Assembly (NCBI GenBank): GCA_944390045.1
Contig: CALXOO010000015.1
Span: 1 to 45,893 of the forward strand
Length of the DNA stretch: 45,893 bases
Direction of reading: 5' to 3'
Source: an uncultured Spirochaetales bacterium
GTDB lineage: Bacteria; Spirochaetota; Spirochaetia; Sphaerochaetales; Sphaerochaetaceae
Under the pieces are notes generated by a model, which searched no databases, was not told the origin of the DNA, and saw only the letters and a program-made list of their open reading frames with translations. This document shows positions 34,119 to 42,675 of this stretch, one piece after another. Numbering within the stretch: the first letter of the stretch is position 1; the number at the start of each line of letters is the position of its first letter. Both the position numbers and the translations under genes were made by a program.

Positions 34119-34611
34119 CGGCCTTTTCCGGGTGGACAAGCTCCGCCTGTTCCACAAGCCCGTCGACGTATATCTTGGTTCATACGGCTTCCCCTGTCCC
34201 GATGCGACGTACCGCATCGAGAAGAGGGACGGCGCACAGGCGGTCGTAATGACGGGTCATGGAAGTGACGGAAAGGTCCGTCATATGGCCATGACCGTAT
34301 TCGAAGGATGGGACGACCTGTCGGTCGAGAAGAGCAGGGGGACGAATCCCGATACGGAGGAAAGCTTCATAATCTTCGCCCATACATCGAGGCGTAAGGT
34401 CTTCGCCTATGAGCCGTATCTGCTTATCAGCCAGGTGATTACGAAGGAGGGCGACGAAGGCTTCAGCGAGGACGAGGTGTTCAGCCTCGAGTCGGTCGAA
34501 TACTGCGACAGCCAGAAGTGCGGTGGATACGGTCCTGTCAAGGTGAGGATGAAGACGGGTCGCACCTATACGGTCGACTTCGACGGCATCGAGGGCCGGC
34601 TCCTGATGTAG
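34119..34611 (+). pseudogene. C-terminal fragment of an unidentified protein
   Basis: The frame to TAG/TGA at 34611 contains a clearly protein-like stretch from about [18 protein letters not shown] to KTGRTYTVDFDGIEGRLLM: beta-rich, with no signal peptide. It resembles C-terminal beta-sandwich regions of polysaccharide-degrading proteins, but I cannot name the family. The nominal start at 34045 lies inside the reverse-strand dehydrogenase fragment, so the true 5' end has been lost at ~34118. Confidence 0.5.
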
Positions 34612-34635
34612 GGAGCCGTGCATCATTGATGCCCA

Positions 34636-35487
34636 TCACAGGTTCAGCAGCAGAATCGCCGGGATTATGATCGCGAGGCTGATGATGCTCCATTTCGTCA
34701 GCCTCTCCCTGAACACGATCACGCCTATGACCATGACGACGAGTATCACCCCGACACTGTAGGTCGGGTAGGCGATGTATGCGCTTACATATGACAGCGA
34801 CTTGAGCAGGAAAAGGGATGACATGTAGTTCGGGATGCCGAGACATACTCCGATCACCAGCTCCCTATGCCCGATCCGCCCTTTTCCCAAGACAGTGACG
34901 AGGATGCATGCGACGGATGCGCACAGGAACGTCAGACCCATGAACCAGTCCTCGAGCTCTCTTGAGCCGAACTGCTGGAAGACTTTCAGAAAACTGTCGA
35001 CGATTCCATTGAACAGGAGTCCTAGGACCAGAAGCCCGAATGCAGGTCTATATGCATTCTCCTTTCCACCTTTCCCCTGGGGAAGATTCATGATGCAGAA
35101 CGCTGCCAGGACCATGGCTATGCCGACAAGCTGCCTGGCGGATGGGCGTTCCCCGAACAGCACGATCGAGAGTGCCGTCGGAACCATGACCCCGAGACGG
35201 GAGAACGTCGACTGGAGTATTGCTCCGTTGCGTCTGACATTGATCTGGTTGAACACCATGCCGGCAAGATAGAGGAACCCGTTCACGAGTGCGAATGCAA
35301 GGCAGAGCGCGAAGTCCGAATCGATGGGCGGAAGAGGGCGACCTGCCTGCGACAGCATGAACGGAACCAGGCATGATGCGTAGTTGACGGCAAGCATGCC
35401 GTATCTGTCGTAGCTCCATCTTCCGCCGACCTTCAGCACGATCGAGACGAGCGCACTGCAGACCAGTCCTGCAATCAGAAAGAACAT
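34636..35487 (-). CDS. EamA-like DMT-superfamily transporter
   Basis: A 283-residue inner-membrane protein with about ten hydrophobic helices in two repeats of five, as in EamA/RhaT metabolite exporters. The repeat-ending motif is visible as LFGERPSARQLVGIAMVLAA and again as VFRERLTKWSIISLAIIIPA. Substrate unknown. It has a good promoter and GGAGG upstream. It converges on the truncated plus-strand gene. Confidence 0.88.
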   Translation of the reverse strand: MFFLIAGLVCSALVSIVLKVGGRWSYDRYGMLAVNYASCLVPFMLSQAGRPLPPIDSDFALCLAFALVNGFLYLAGMVFNQINVRRNGAILQSTFSRLGVMVPTALSIVLFGERPSARQLVGIAMVLAAFCIMNLPQGKGGKENAYRPAFGLLVLGLLFNGIVDSFLKVFQQFGSRELEDWFMGLTFLCASVACILVTVLGKGRIGHRELVIGVCLGIPNYMSSLFLLKSLSYVSAYIAYPTYSVGVILVVMVIGVIVFRERLTKWSIISLAIIIPAILLLNL

Positions 35488-35513
35488 GTGTCCTCCTATG
35501 TCGACGGAAGTGG

Positions 35514-35543
35514 ATTCTAGGGCCGCATCGTACTATTTTTCAA
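35514..35543 (-). promoter_or_regulatory. Promoter of the EamA-like gene
   Basis: TTGAAA (35538-35543) and TAGAAT (35514-35519) on the minus strand with 18-bp spacing; AGGAGG follows before the ATG at 35487. Confidence 0.65.
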
Positions 35544-35617
35544 GACTGTGAAAGGAGGAATGTGGTCGTCATTCGCCAAATGATGGTTCCGATGTGATTA
35601 TGTCGGCTACGGACCTG

Positions 35618-36276
35618 TCAGTCCACGCCTTTTCCCTTGGCCCTGATGTCCATGGTGTACCCTGCCACAGCACCTGCGATCACAGGAAGGATCCAGATGA
35701 AATCCAGATCCGTGACCAGTGCGACGATCGAGAAGCAGAATGCCGCGGTGACGGAGAAGGAATACATGTGGTGGCATCCATCCGGTCGTGGTAGGAACGC
35801 CAGCACCATCAGAGTCATCGCGACGGGGTATAGGATCTCGAGAACGGGTGAGGAGATGCTTATCATGGCATCGAGTCCGGTGTTTGCAAGGGCGAGCGAG
35901 GCGAGCGCGAAGACCGCTATCCACCTGTCGCGCGAGACCTTCGGCACGATGGTCGAGAAGTACTGCCCGCAGGACGACAGGAGGCCGACGCATGTGTTGA
36001 AGCAGGCAAGGATGAATATCGCGGCGATGAGGAACCTGCCCGTCCTGCAAGCTCTCCAAGTCCGTCCGTTCTGGTGATCGCGACAAGTGCTAGGACGGGA
36101 AGCCCGATGGCTGAAAGCGCGAAGCCGAAGAAGGCCGGCACGATCGCCTCTCCCGCCTGGTAGGCGAGGAAGACGGGGAATATGAGGTTGCCGGCTCCGA
36201 AGAACATCGCGAAGACGGTGAAGCTCATCAGTATTCTCTTCGATATCGAAAGCATCAGATGATTCCTGGATGGCAT
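35618..36276 (-). pseudogene. brnQ: Branched-chain amino acid carrier (BrnQ/LIVCS), internally deleted
   Basis: The N-terminal part (ATG 36276 behind GAGGAAAAGG; RILMSFTVFAMFFGAGNLIF and on to TRTDGLGELAG) is typical of BrnQ, a sodium- or proton-coupled Leu/Ile/Val importer. At about 36035 the frame changes and the sequence jumps to the C-terminal part (AAIFILACFNTCVGLLSSCG to the end at 35618). About 200 central residues, including the expected GPRxAxPR-like region, are absent, so only ~215 of ~430 residues remain. Non-functional. Confidence 0.8.
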
Positions 36277-36327
36277 TATAGACCTTTTCCTCGATAATGT
36301 ATCTGTCATATTGCAGAATCCATGTTG

Positions 36328-36333
36328 TAGAAT
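36328..36333 (+). promoter_or_regulatory. Putative -10 of the DUF3089 gene
   Basis: TAGAAT at 36328-36333, 40 bases before the start codon, matches the -10 hexamer used elsewhere in the window. The -35 is poor. Confidence 0.35.
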
Positions 36334-36372
36334 CGTATGGCATAAGAGCATTCGCCATGAGGAGGAATCCAT

Positions 36373-37368
36373 ATGAAGAAGACCATCCGCCTTGTCCTGT
36401 CTGTCTTCGTTCTCGTCGTCCTGCTGTCATCATGTCAGACGGTGCATCAGGATGACAGTCCCGACTATTCGGATCCATCGGCCTGGGCGTACTGGTGCGA
36501 GGGTGATGGTGAGGCCGACCTCTTCCTGATATGCCCCACCGTGGACATGGGAAGTACGGGCAACCTTAACATGTCGATGGACGACAACGATGCAAGACGG
36601 TCTTTTGTCGGTGCGCTCAACATGGAGAGGGGCATCTACGAGGATACTTGCACCATGTATGCACCGTTCTACAGGCAGATGACGTTCCCTGTGTATGAGC
36701 AGAGGATTGCAGGTTCGGGTGAGCACCTCGAGATCGCATATGGTGATGTGAAGGAGGCATTCGAGCATTTCCTGGCCCAGGTCGAAGACGACAGGCCCAT
36801 CGTGCTTGCCGGATTCTCGCAGGGAGCACAGCTGGCTCTCATGCTCCTCGAGGAGTATTTCGACGACCCGGAGCTTGCGGACAGGCTGGTGGCCGCCTAC
36901 TGCATCGGCTGGCCGGTCACCGACGAAGATCTGGCAGAGCATCCCCATCTCAGAATGGCTCAGGGTGAGGACGACACTGGAGTCGTCGTGACGTTCAACA
37001 GCGAAGCCGAAGGAATAGATGATTCCATGCTGGTGCCCGAAGGAATGAAGACGAATGCGATCAACCCGCTGAACTGGAGGACGGACAGCACCTTTGCCGA
37101 CAGGAGTCTGAACAAGGGTGCTTGCTTCACCGACTACTCCGGGGCCGTCAAGCAGGAGATTCCAGGCCTGACTGGTGCATACATCGACTCCGAGAGGGGG
37201 ACGCTCCGTGTCGTGGATGTCGATCCAGAAGACTATTCGAGCTCACTGTTCCCCGATGGCGTGTACCATCTGTACGACTACCAGTTCTTCTTCCGCAATC
37301 TGCAGGAGAACGTGCTGGTTCGGACTCAGGCCTGGCTTGATGCGCATGAACCTGCGATGGCGGCATAA
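36373..37368 (+). CDS. DUF3089-family lipoprotein, alpha/beta-hydrolase fold
   Basis: A 331-residue protein with a lipoprotein signal (lipobox LLSSC at ~residue 21) and the DUF3089 pattern: ADLFLICPTVDMGS, MYAPFYRQMT, EAFEHFLAQ and the nucleophile elbow GFSQGAQLALMLL. The family is predicted to be secreted esterase/lipase-like; substrates are unknown. GAGGAGG lies 7-13 bases before the ATG. Divergent from the decayed brnQ and followed 21 bases on by the flavin reductase gene, with which it may be transcribed. Confidence 0.82.
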   Translation: MKKTIRLVLSVFVLVVLLSSCQTVHQDDSPDYSDPSAWAYWCEGDGEADLFLICPTVDMGSTGNLNMSMDDNDARRSFVGALNMERGIYEDTCTMYAPFYRQMTFPVYEQRIAGSGEHLEIAYGDVKEAFEHFLAQVEDDRPIVLAGFSQGAQLALMLLEEYFDDPELADRLVAAYCIGWPVTDEDLAEHPHLRMAQGEDDTGVVVTFNSEAEGIDDSMLVPEGMKTNAINPLNWRTDSTFADRSLNKGACFTDYSGAVKQEIPGLTGAYIDSERGTLRVVDVDPEDYSSSLFPDGVYHLYDYQFFFRNLQENVLVRTQAWLDAHEPAMAA

Positions 37369-37389
37369 TCCGAGGGGATAGGGACTAAA

Positions 37390-37935
37390 ATGAAGAGGAT
37401 TCTTTTCATCTCGGGAAGTCTGCGAAAGGAGAGCTTCAACCGACAGCTGCTGGAGATGGCGGCACAGTGCCTGTCATCTGATTTCGAGTGCACCTTCCTC
37501 GACTACGGCGATCTGCCGCTGCTGAACCAGGACGAGGAGTTTCCTGCACCTGTGGCAGTGAAGAGAATACGCAGCTAGGTCGCATCCGCCGATGCCCTCT
37601 GGATTGGAAGTCCTGAATACAACCACAGCTACAGTGCCGCGCTTAAGAACCTGATAGACTGGCTGTCTCGTCCTGTCGAGCCGGGCGACTACTCCAGCGC
37701 GGTCGGTAGGGGAAAACTGGTCGCCGTAAGCTCCGTTGCCGGCTCTTCGGGCGGTTCGTTCTCGATCGCGAAGCTCGTCGAGCTTATGGAGATGCTCGAT
37801 TGCACAGTCATGACGGAACGTACCATGATTCCTCTCGGCTCCCGCTTCGGACAGCGGAATCTCGTCATGAGCGCTGAGGAGCAGCAGATGCTGGTGATGG
37901 AGTGCGAGGCGCTGAAGAGCCTCCTGGAGATCTGA
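37390..37935 (+). pseudogene. NADPH-dependent FMN reductase family gene with in-frame TAG
   Basis: The frame encodes a 181-residue flavodoxin-like reductase. The first part reads ILFISGSLRKESFNRQLLEM. An amber codon at 37576-37578 (codon 63) interrupts it; the same frame then continues as ADALWIGSPEYNHSYSAALK, the conserved PEYNxSxxxxLKN block, to TGA 37935. Length with the TAG read through equals the family's usual ~180. Gln is a plausible original residue (CAG to TAG). Probably a recent pseudogene; suppression or sequencing error are alternatives. Confidence 0.85.
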
Positions 37936-37941
37936 AGTCCA

Positions 37942-38817
37942 TCATTTCCATTCGTTCATCGTCCTGCCGATGAACGAGAGGAACCTGTTTGTTATCAGGG
38001 AAGGCTTTCGCAGAAAGTAGAGTCCCATCTCTATGTCCTGAGGCGGAGAGATTGGAAGCACCGTGATGCGCTCGTGCCCGCTGGGCACCTGCGTCTCTAT
38101 CAGCGCGGTCATACCGAGCCCTGCCTGGACAAGGGAGAGGGCCGCCATGCTGTCGGATGTCGTGTATTTCGTGTTGGGCCTTATCCCGGTGGCTGCCAGC
38201 ATCTCCTTCGAGTCGCTCTCGTAGTCCGGGTTGATGTCGATGTAAGGGTATTTCGTGAAGTCGTCTATCAGAAAGCTGCTTCGCCGTGCCAGCCTGTGCG
38301 TGCTGGGTACCAGAGCGACCATCCGCGTCTTGCGCAGCGGAAGCCATAGCAGCTTGTCGCTGCCTTCTCCCTGATTCGTTGTGACGGCTATGTCTATCTC
38401 CCTCGAGAGCACCGACTGTCTGAGCTGTGACTTGTAGCCCCACAGTATGCTCACCTTGATGTTGGGGTACTGCTTGACGAATCTGGCAACGGTATCGGAA
38501 AGCAGTCCGTAGCTGGAGCTGTACGAGGTGCCTATGGTGAGCGTTCCAGTATCGAAGCCCTTTATCCTCAGGATCTTCTGGGAAAGCGTCTCGTCCGAGT
38601 TTATCAGAGATCGGACTTCCGATAGCAGAAGTCCGCATTCCTTCGTGGGCTTGACACCTTTCCGGCTCCTGATCAGGAGCTTGAAGCCGACCTCGCTTTC
38701 CAAGCTTGCTATGATCCTGCTTATCCCGGATGTGGTGTAGTTGTTGCATTGGGCGGCCGCTGCGAGACTGCCGCAGTCGAGCGCAGAAAGCAGGACTCTC
38801 CATTTCTCTATGTCCAT
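37942..38817 (-). CDS. LysR-family transcriptional regulator
   Basis: The start is ATG 38817, just after GGAGGGG; the longer frame is disfavoured. The 291-residue protein has an N-terminal winged helix (LLSALDCGSLAAAAQCNNYT, then SGISRIIASLESEVGFKLL) and a substrate-binding-like effector domain. It is divergent from the SLC13 / SDR / amidohydrolase / BCCT operon. A perfect ATTGAC-N5-GTCAAT palindrome sits in the shared 261-bp gap, so it very likely regulates that operon and itself. The effector is probably the substrate or a product of the pathway. Confidence 0.9.
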   Translation of the reverse strand: MDIEKWRVLLSALDCGSLAAAAQCNNYTTSGISRIIASLESEVGFKLLIRSRKGVKPTKECGLLLSEVRSLINSDETLSQKILRIKGFDTGTLTIGTSYSSSYGLLSDTVARFVKQYPNIKVSILWGYKSQLRQSVLSREIDIAVTTNQGEGSDKLLWLPLRKTRMVALVPSTHRLARRSSFLIDDFTKYPYIDINPDYESDSKEMLAATGIRPNTKYTTSDSMAALSLVQAGLGMTALIETQVPSGHERITVLPISPPQDIEMGLYFLRKPSLITNRFLSFIGRTMNEWK

Positions 38818-38855
38818 CGCATCCCCTCCGGCTGTTGCCATATGATTGTTTTATA

Positions 38856-38872
38856 ATTGACATTTTGTCAAT
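38856..38872. promoter_or_regulatory. LysR box
   Basis: ATTGAC-ATTTT-GTCAAT is a perfect dyad of the T-N11-A type. Its centre (38864) lies about 66 bases upstream of the expected start site of the operon promoter, the classic position of a LysR recognition site, and it overlaps a TATAAA on the regulator's side. Confidence 0.65.
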
Positions 38873-38893
38873 GTTCAGTTGATAAAGTTTCGT

Positions 38894-38923
38894 TTTACAA
38901 AATGATTTTCGCAATGGTATAAC
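38894..38923 (+). promoter_or_regulatory. Promoter of the SLC13-SDR-amidohydrolase-BCCT operon
   Basis: TTTACA (38894-38899) and TATAAC (38918-38923, preceded by TGG) are 18 bp apart. The transcript would have a leader of ~150 nt before the GTG at 39079. Confidence 0.65.
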
Positions 38924-39078
38924 TTCCCCGACCAGGGGTGGCGGCAAGGGGATCCGGGCTTCTGGGACAAATCAAACGGGACGGTGCAGTGAACGGACGG
39001 GATCTCCGTGCTGGGCCTTTTGCATTGCTTCAGCGCAGTAGCGCCGACGGACTGTCTCCGTTACCTAAGGAGAAGCCA

Positions 39079-40362
39079 GTGAACACAATGGTAATCTGTC
39101 TGGTCATCTTCGTCGCGATGATCATTCTCTTCTTCAACAGGAAGATACCCATGTCATTCACCAGTATGGGCGTCATCGTCGCGCTCTTCGTGACCGGCTG
39201 TGTCGATGCCGATGCCGTATTCGCAGGATTCGGAAACAACAACGTCCTGACCATGGCCGGCATGTTCATCGTCGCCGCCGGACTGTCCAGGACCCAGATG
39301 GTCAGCAACATCACAAAGCTGCTGTACAGGATCAACAACGGTTCGTTCACGAAGATCCTCGCCTCGTACATCCTGGTGATCTTCATCCTGGGCCAGTTCG
39401 TGCCAAGCCTGCCCGCACTCTTCGCAATGGTCTACCCGCTGGTCGTCAACATGTGCAGACAGCTGAAGGTCAGCCATTCCAAGATGATGTATCCGATCGC
39501 AGTCACAGTCGTCTCTACATCGTTCGTCATCGAGCCGATCGGCCCGTATGCCGCATGGTATGTCACCCAGAACGGTTATCTCGAGTCCTATGGCTGGGCG
39601 GGGGCACCTCTGCAGATGTGGAGCGAGACCCTCGTCTTCCTGCCTACGGCTATCGTCACTCTCCTGGTCGCCATCTTCATCCTGCCCAAAATGATGCCAG
39701 ACCAGCCAGAGATACCCACGACCGCTATCACAGGGGCAAGCCTGACAGACCAGGAGCCGCTCTCGAAGGTCCATGAAACCCTCGGCTACGGCGTGTTCAT
39801 CCTCGTCGTCATCGGTCTCATGGTCGGTCTTCCCTCATGGGCTGTCACCATGGCAGGCGCCGCAGTGCTCGTCATGTCCGGAGTCCTCGAGGAGAAGGAG
39901 GCTCTGATCAAGATGAACATGAGCATGGTCCTCCTGTATGCAGGTGTCACCGTCATGGGTAGCGCCCTTGGAAACACCGGTGCGGCCAACATCCTCGGAG
40001 ACGCTGCCGCATCCATCCTGTCCCATGTCCACAACGGATACATCATCGGAGCCGTGTTCTACATCGTCTCCTTCCTGATGACCTCGTTCCTCTACAACAA
40101 GGCCACGACCACGGTCCTCATCCCGATCCTGGTCATCACATGCGGCTCGCTCGGATGCGACCCGAGAGGCCCGGTCATCCTGTGTTCCCTCGCATCCATG
40201 TCGTCTCTGATCACACCGATGCCAAACCCTGTCGTGCCTATGGCGATGCAGGCTGGCGGCTACACCCAGAAGACGATTCTCAAGGTCGGTCTCGTGCCGG
40301 CAGTCATCCGCGGCATCGTAGGTGTCGCTATCGCAATGACGATCTTCCCTGCATTCGGTTGA
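39079..40362 (+). CDS. SLC13 / ion-transporter-superfamily permease
   Basis: The start is GTG 39079, six bases after AAGGAG (39067-39072); the frame is open further upstream but that part is not protein-like. The 427-residue protein has about ten to twelve hydrophobic helices. Family-like features include GNNNVLTMAGMFIVAAGLSR near the N-terminus and SFLYNKATTTVLIPILV near the C-terminus, where SLC13/CitMHS proteins have conserved N-N-A/T motifs. Likely a sodium-coupled carboxylate or other anion carrier. First gene of the LysR-controlled operon; the SDR gene follows after 23 bases. Confidence 0.82.
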   Translation: MNTMVICLVIFVAMIILFFNRKIPMSFTSMGVIVALFVTGCVDADAVFAGFGNNNVLTMAGMFIVAAGLSRTQMVSNITKLLYRINNGSFTKILASYILVIFILGQFVPSLPALFAMVYPLVVNMCRQLKVSHSKMMYPIAVTVVSTSFVIEPIGPYAAWYVTQNGYLESYGWAGAPLQMWSETLVFLPTAIVTLLVAIFILPKMMPDQPEIPTTAITGASLTDQEPLSKVHETLGYGVFILVVIGLMVGLPSWAVTMAGAAVLVMSGVLEEKEALIKMNMSMVLLYAGVTVMGSALGNTGAANILGDAAASILSHVHNGYIIGAVFYIVSFLMTSFLYNKATTTVLIPILVITCGSLGCDPRGPVILCSLASMSSLITPMPNPVVPMAMQAGGYTQKTILKVGLVPAVIRGIVGVAIAMTIFPAFG

Positions 40363-40385
40363 TCGCATCACAGGAGGTCATGTAA

Positions 40386-41168
40386 ATGAAACGTTTCGAA
40401 GGAAAGACCGTCGTCATCGCAGGCGGCGGCAGCGGAATGGGCCGCGTGTCCTGCCAGAAGTTCGCCGCAGAAGGCGCCAAGGTGTGTGTCGTCGACATAA
40501 ACGAGTCGGCTGCGCTCGAGACCGTGAAGCTGATCGAGGCCGAAGGCGGCATAGCCAGAGCCTATGGAGTGGACATCACGAAGGAGGACCAGATGAAGAG
40601 CCTCTTCGACGATGTCGTCGAGAGGTTCAACAGCCTCGACGTCTACTTCACTATCGCAGGTATCAGCCCTGTCGGAACCGCGACGACAACGACGTTCGAC
40701 GACTTCAGAAAGGTCGTGGAGCTGGACATGTACAGCGTGTTCCTGGGGTGCAAGTACTCCATTCCCCATATGGAGAGGCAGGGTGGTGGAGTGATCATCG
40801 TCCTCAGTGGTACATACGGTATCCGCCCGACGCCGAACAAGATCGGCTATTCGGCGGCAAAGGCAGGAGCGATCAGCATCACACGCTCTGTCGCGATCGA
40901 TTTCGCAAGAAGCAACATCCGCTGCAACACCATCGCTCCCGGATTCGTCAACACGCCGCTGAACAATGGATTCGAAGGCGAGGCCAGACAGAGGTTCCTC
41001 GACAAGTACCAGCCTGCGACTTTCGAGATCCAGGCGGATGACATCGCGAATGTCGCATTGTTCCTCGCCAGCGACGAGGCCCGTGCCATAACCGGCCAAA
41101 CGATCGTCGTCGACGGAGGAACCGAGGCGGCGCTCTATCTCAACTACAAGCGTCCTGCCGCGAACTGA
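40386..41168 (+). CDS. Short-chain dehydrogenase/reductase (SDR)
   Basis: A 260-residue classical SDR, an NAD(P)-dependent oxidoreductase usually acting on alcohols or ketones. Visible: cofactor motif GGGSGMG (residues ~13-19), Asp37-Ile in VVDIN, favouring NAD, TIAGIS in place of NAG, catalytic Ser in VLSGTYG, YSAAK with catalytic Tyr and Lys, and IAPGFVNTPL. The C-terminus reads AITGQTIVVDGG. GGAGG precedes the ATG. Placed between the permease and the amidohydrolase, it probably oxidises or reduces the pathway substrate. Confidence 0.92.
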   Translation: MKRFEGKTVVIAGGGSGMGRVSCQKFAAEGAKVCVVDINESAALETVKLIEAEGGIARAYGVDITKEDQMKSLFDDVVERFNSLDVYFTIAGISPVGTATTTTFDDFRKVVELDMYSVFLGCKYSIPHMERQGGGVIIVLSGTYGIRPTPNKIGYSAAKAGAISITRSVAIDFARSNIRCNTIAPGFVNTPLNNGFEGEARQRFLDKYQPATFEIQADDIANVALFLASDEARAITGQTIVVDGGTEAALYLNYKRPAAN

Positions 41169-41181
41169 TCTGGAGGTGGAC

Positions 41182-42675
41182 ATGAAGGAATACATAGTCG
41201 CTCCGAAATATCTGTGGGATGGAAGGCGTCTTCTCGAGGATATGGCCATCCTCGTCAGGGATGGTGTGATTGCAGGAATCGACAGCCTGGATGCGCTCAA
41301 GACATCCTCCGCGGCCGAGGTCGAGCGCAGGGACGACTGGTTCGTCCTGCCTGCATTCACCGATGCACATGACCATGGAAGAGGCATGTCCCCTGTCGTG
41401 TTCGGTGCATGGGACAACCCGCTGGAAGTTTGGCTTCAGGATCTGAACAGACTTCCGGCCATCCCCCACTATGATGCATGCTGGTACGACGGGTGCCGTC
41501 TGGCATCCTGCGGAGTCGGCATGGTCATGCACAGCCACAACCCGAACAGCTTCGCGAAGATCGCCGACGAGATGGTCGACACCGCCCATGGATACATGGC
41601 CGCCGGCATCAGGAGCATCCTGGCCCCGCTGTATATCGACCAGAACAAGAGAATCTACTACGAAAGGGATGCATTTATCGCCTCGCTTCCCGAGCCTGTC
41701 AGAACAGCCTTTGCAAACGGGATTCATGACAGGATCATGACCATCGACGAGTATTTCGCCCTGGTCGACGAGATCCGCAGCCGTCTGTCGAAGGAGATCG
41801 AGGAGGGCTGGACCGAGGTCCAGCTTCATCCCAATGGAGGCCAGTGGTGCAGCGATGAGGCCCTGCTCGCCATGAAGGAGTACGCCAGGAAGAACGGAAT
41901 GTACATACATCTCCATCTGCTGGAGACGATGTACCAGCGGGAGTATGCGATGCGCACATGGGGCAAGAACTATATCAAGCACTATGCCGATATCGGATTC
42001 CTCGGACCGTGGGTGTCCTTTGCCCATTCGGTGTGGATGGATGATGAGGACTTAGACCTGATTGCAGCCTCTGGCGCCAAACTCGTCACCAATCCATCCT
42101 CCAATCTGCGTCTTCGCAGCGGATCGTTCCGCATGAAGGATGTGCTCAGAAGGCATATCGTCGCCGGAATCGGTCTGGACGGATGTGCCTTCGACGACGA
42201 TCAGGACTATCTCAGGGAGATGCGCGTCGCATGGCTCAACAACAGCAGCGTTGGAATAGATGCCCAGATCGACAGCCATGAAATACTGAAGATGGCCACC
42301 AGTCTCGGTGCCAAGGTGTCTGCCTCCGGACTGTGCTCCGGAAGACTTGCCGAAGGCGAGAAGGCCGACTACGTATGCATCGACATGAATGCCGTCAGAG
42401 GACCGTACTGCGACGCGGACCTCGATCCTGCGGCTCTGCTGATCCAGAAGGGCGTCAGAAGCTGTGTGGACAGGACTGTGCTGGGCGGAAACATCATATG
42501 GCAGAAGGGGGATGAGAGATTCGAGTCAATGCACAAGGATGCCGAGAAGCGCATCTGCGACAGCATCAGGACTCTCAGGAGCGCGGATCCCGGCAAGAGG
42601 GACAACAGCCTGATCATGAATCATATCATCGAGTTCTACACCAAGGGGGCGGGCCGCATCGGAGGTGCCAGGTGA
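41182..42675 (+). CDS. Metal-dependent amidohydrolase (ATZ/TRZ/guanine-deaminase-like)
   Basis: The start is ATG 41182, five bases after GGAGG (41172-41176). The 497-residue protein matches the amidohydrolase superfamily, subgroup of deaminases and chlorohydrolases of ring nitrogen compounds: metal motif HDH in FTDAHDHGRG, second-site His in HLHLLET, FAHSVWMDDEDLDLIAASG, TNPSSNLRLRSGSF, and the metal Asp in GIGLDGCAFDDDQ. The C-terminal GEKADYVCIDMNA closes the composite beta-sandwich. It should hydrolyse a C-N bond (deamination or ring amide) in the cytoplasm. The family gives no exact substrate. The next gene overlaps by 4 bases. Confidence 0.88.
   Translation: MKEYIVAPKYLWDGRRLLEDMAILVRDGVIAGIDSLDALKTSSAAEVERRDDWFVLPAFTDAHDHGRGMSPVVFGAWDNPLEVWLQDLNRLPAIPHYDACWYDGCRLASCGVGMVMHSHNPNSFAKIADEMVDTAHGYMAAGIRSILAPLYIDQNKRIYYERDAFIASLPEPVRTAFANGIHDRIMTIDEYFALVDEIRSRLSKEIEEGWTEVQLHPNGGQWCSDEALLAMKEYARKNGMYIHLHLLETMYQREYAMRTWGKNYIKHYADIGFLGPWVSFAHSVWMDDEDLDLIAASGAKLVTNPSSNLRLRSGSFRMKDVLRRHIVAGIGLDGCAFDDDQDYLREMRVAWLNNSSVGIDAQIDSHEILKMATSLGAKVSASGLCSGRLAEGEKADYVCIDMNAVRGPYCDADLDPAALLIQKGVRSCVDRTVLGGNIIWQKGDERFESMHKDAEKRICDSIRTLRSADPGKRDNSLIMNHIIEFYTKGAGRIGGAR

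Noticed and set aside
33762..34268. 168-codon plus-strand ORF across the AT-rich gap
   Set aside because: It crosses the minus-strand dehydrogenase fragment and the fusion joint, lacks a ribosome binding site and shows no consistent coding character after its first ~30 codons.
37576..37578. Pyrrolysine or other recoding at the amber codon
   Set aside because: No downstream structure or pyl genes are visible and neighbouring genes are decayed, so a simple nonsense mutation is more economical.
40484..41041. 185-codon ORF in another frame of the SDR gene
   Set aside because: It is the +1 shadow of the SDR frame, which carries all catalytic motifs.
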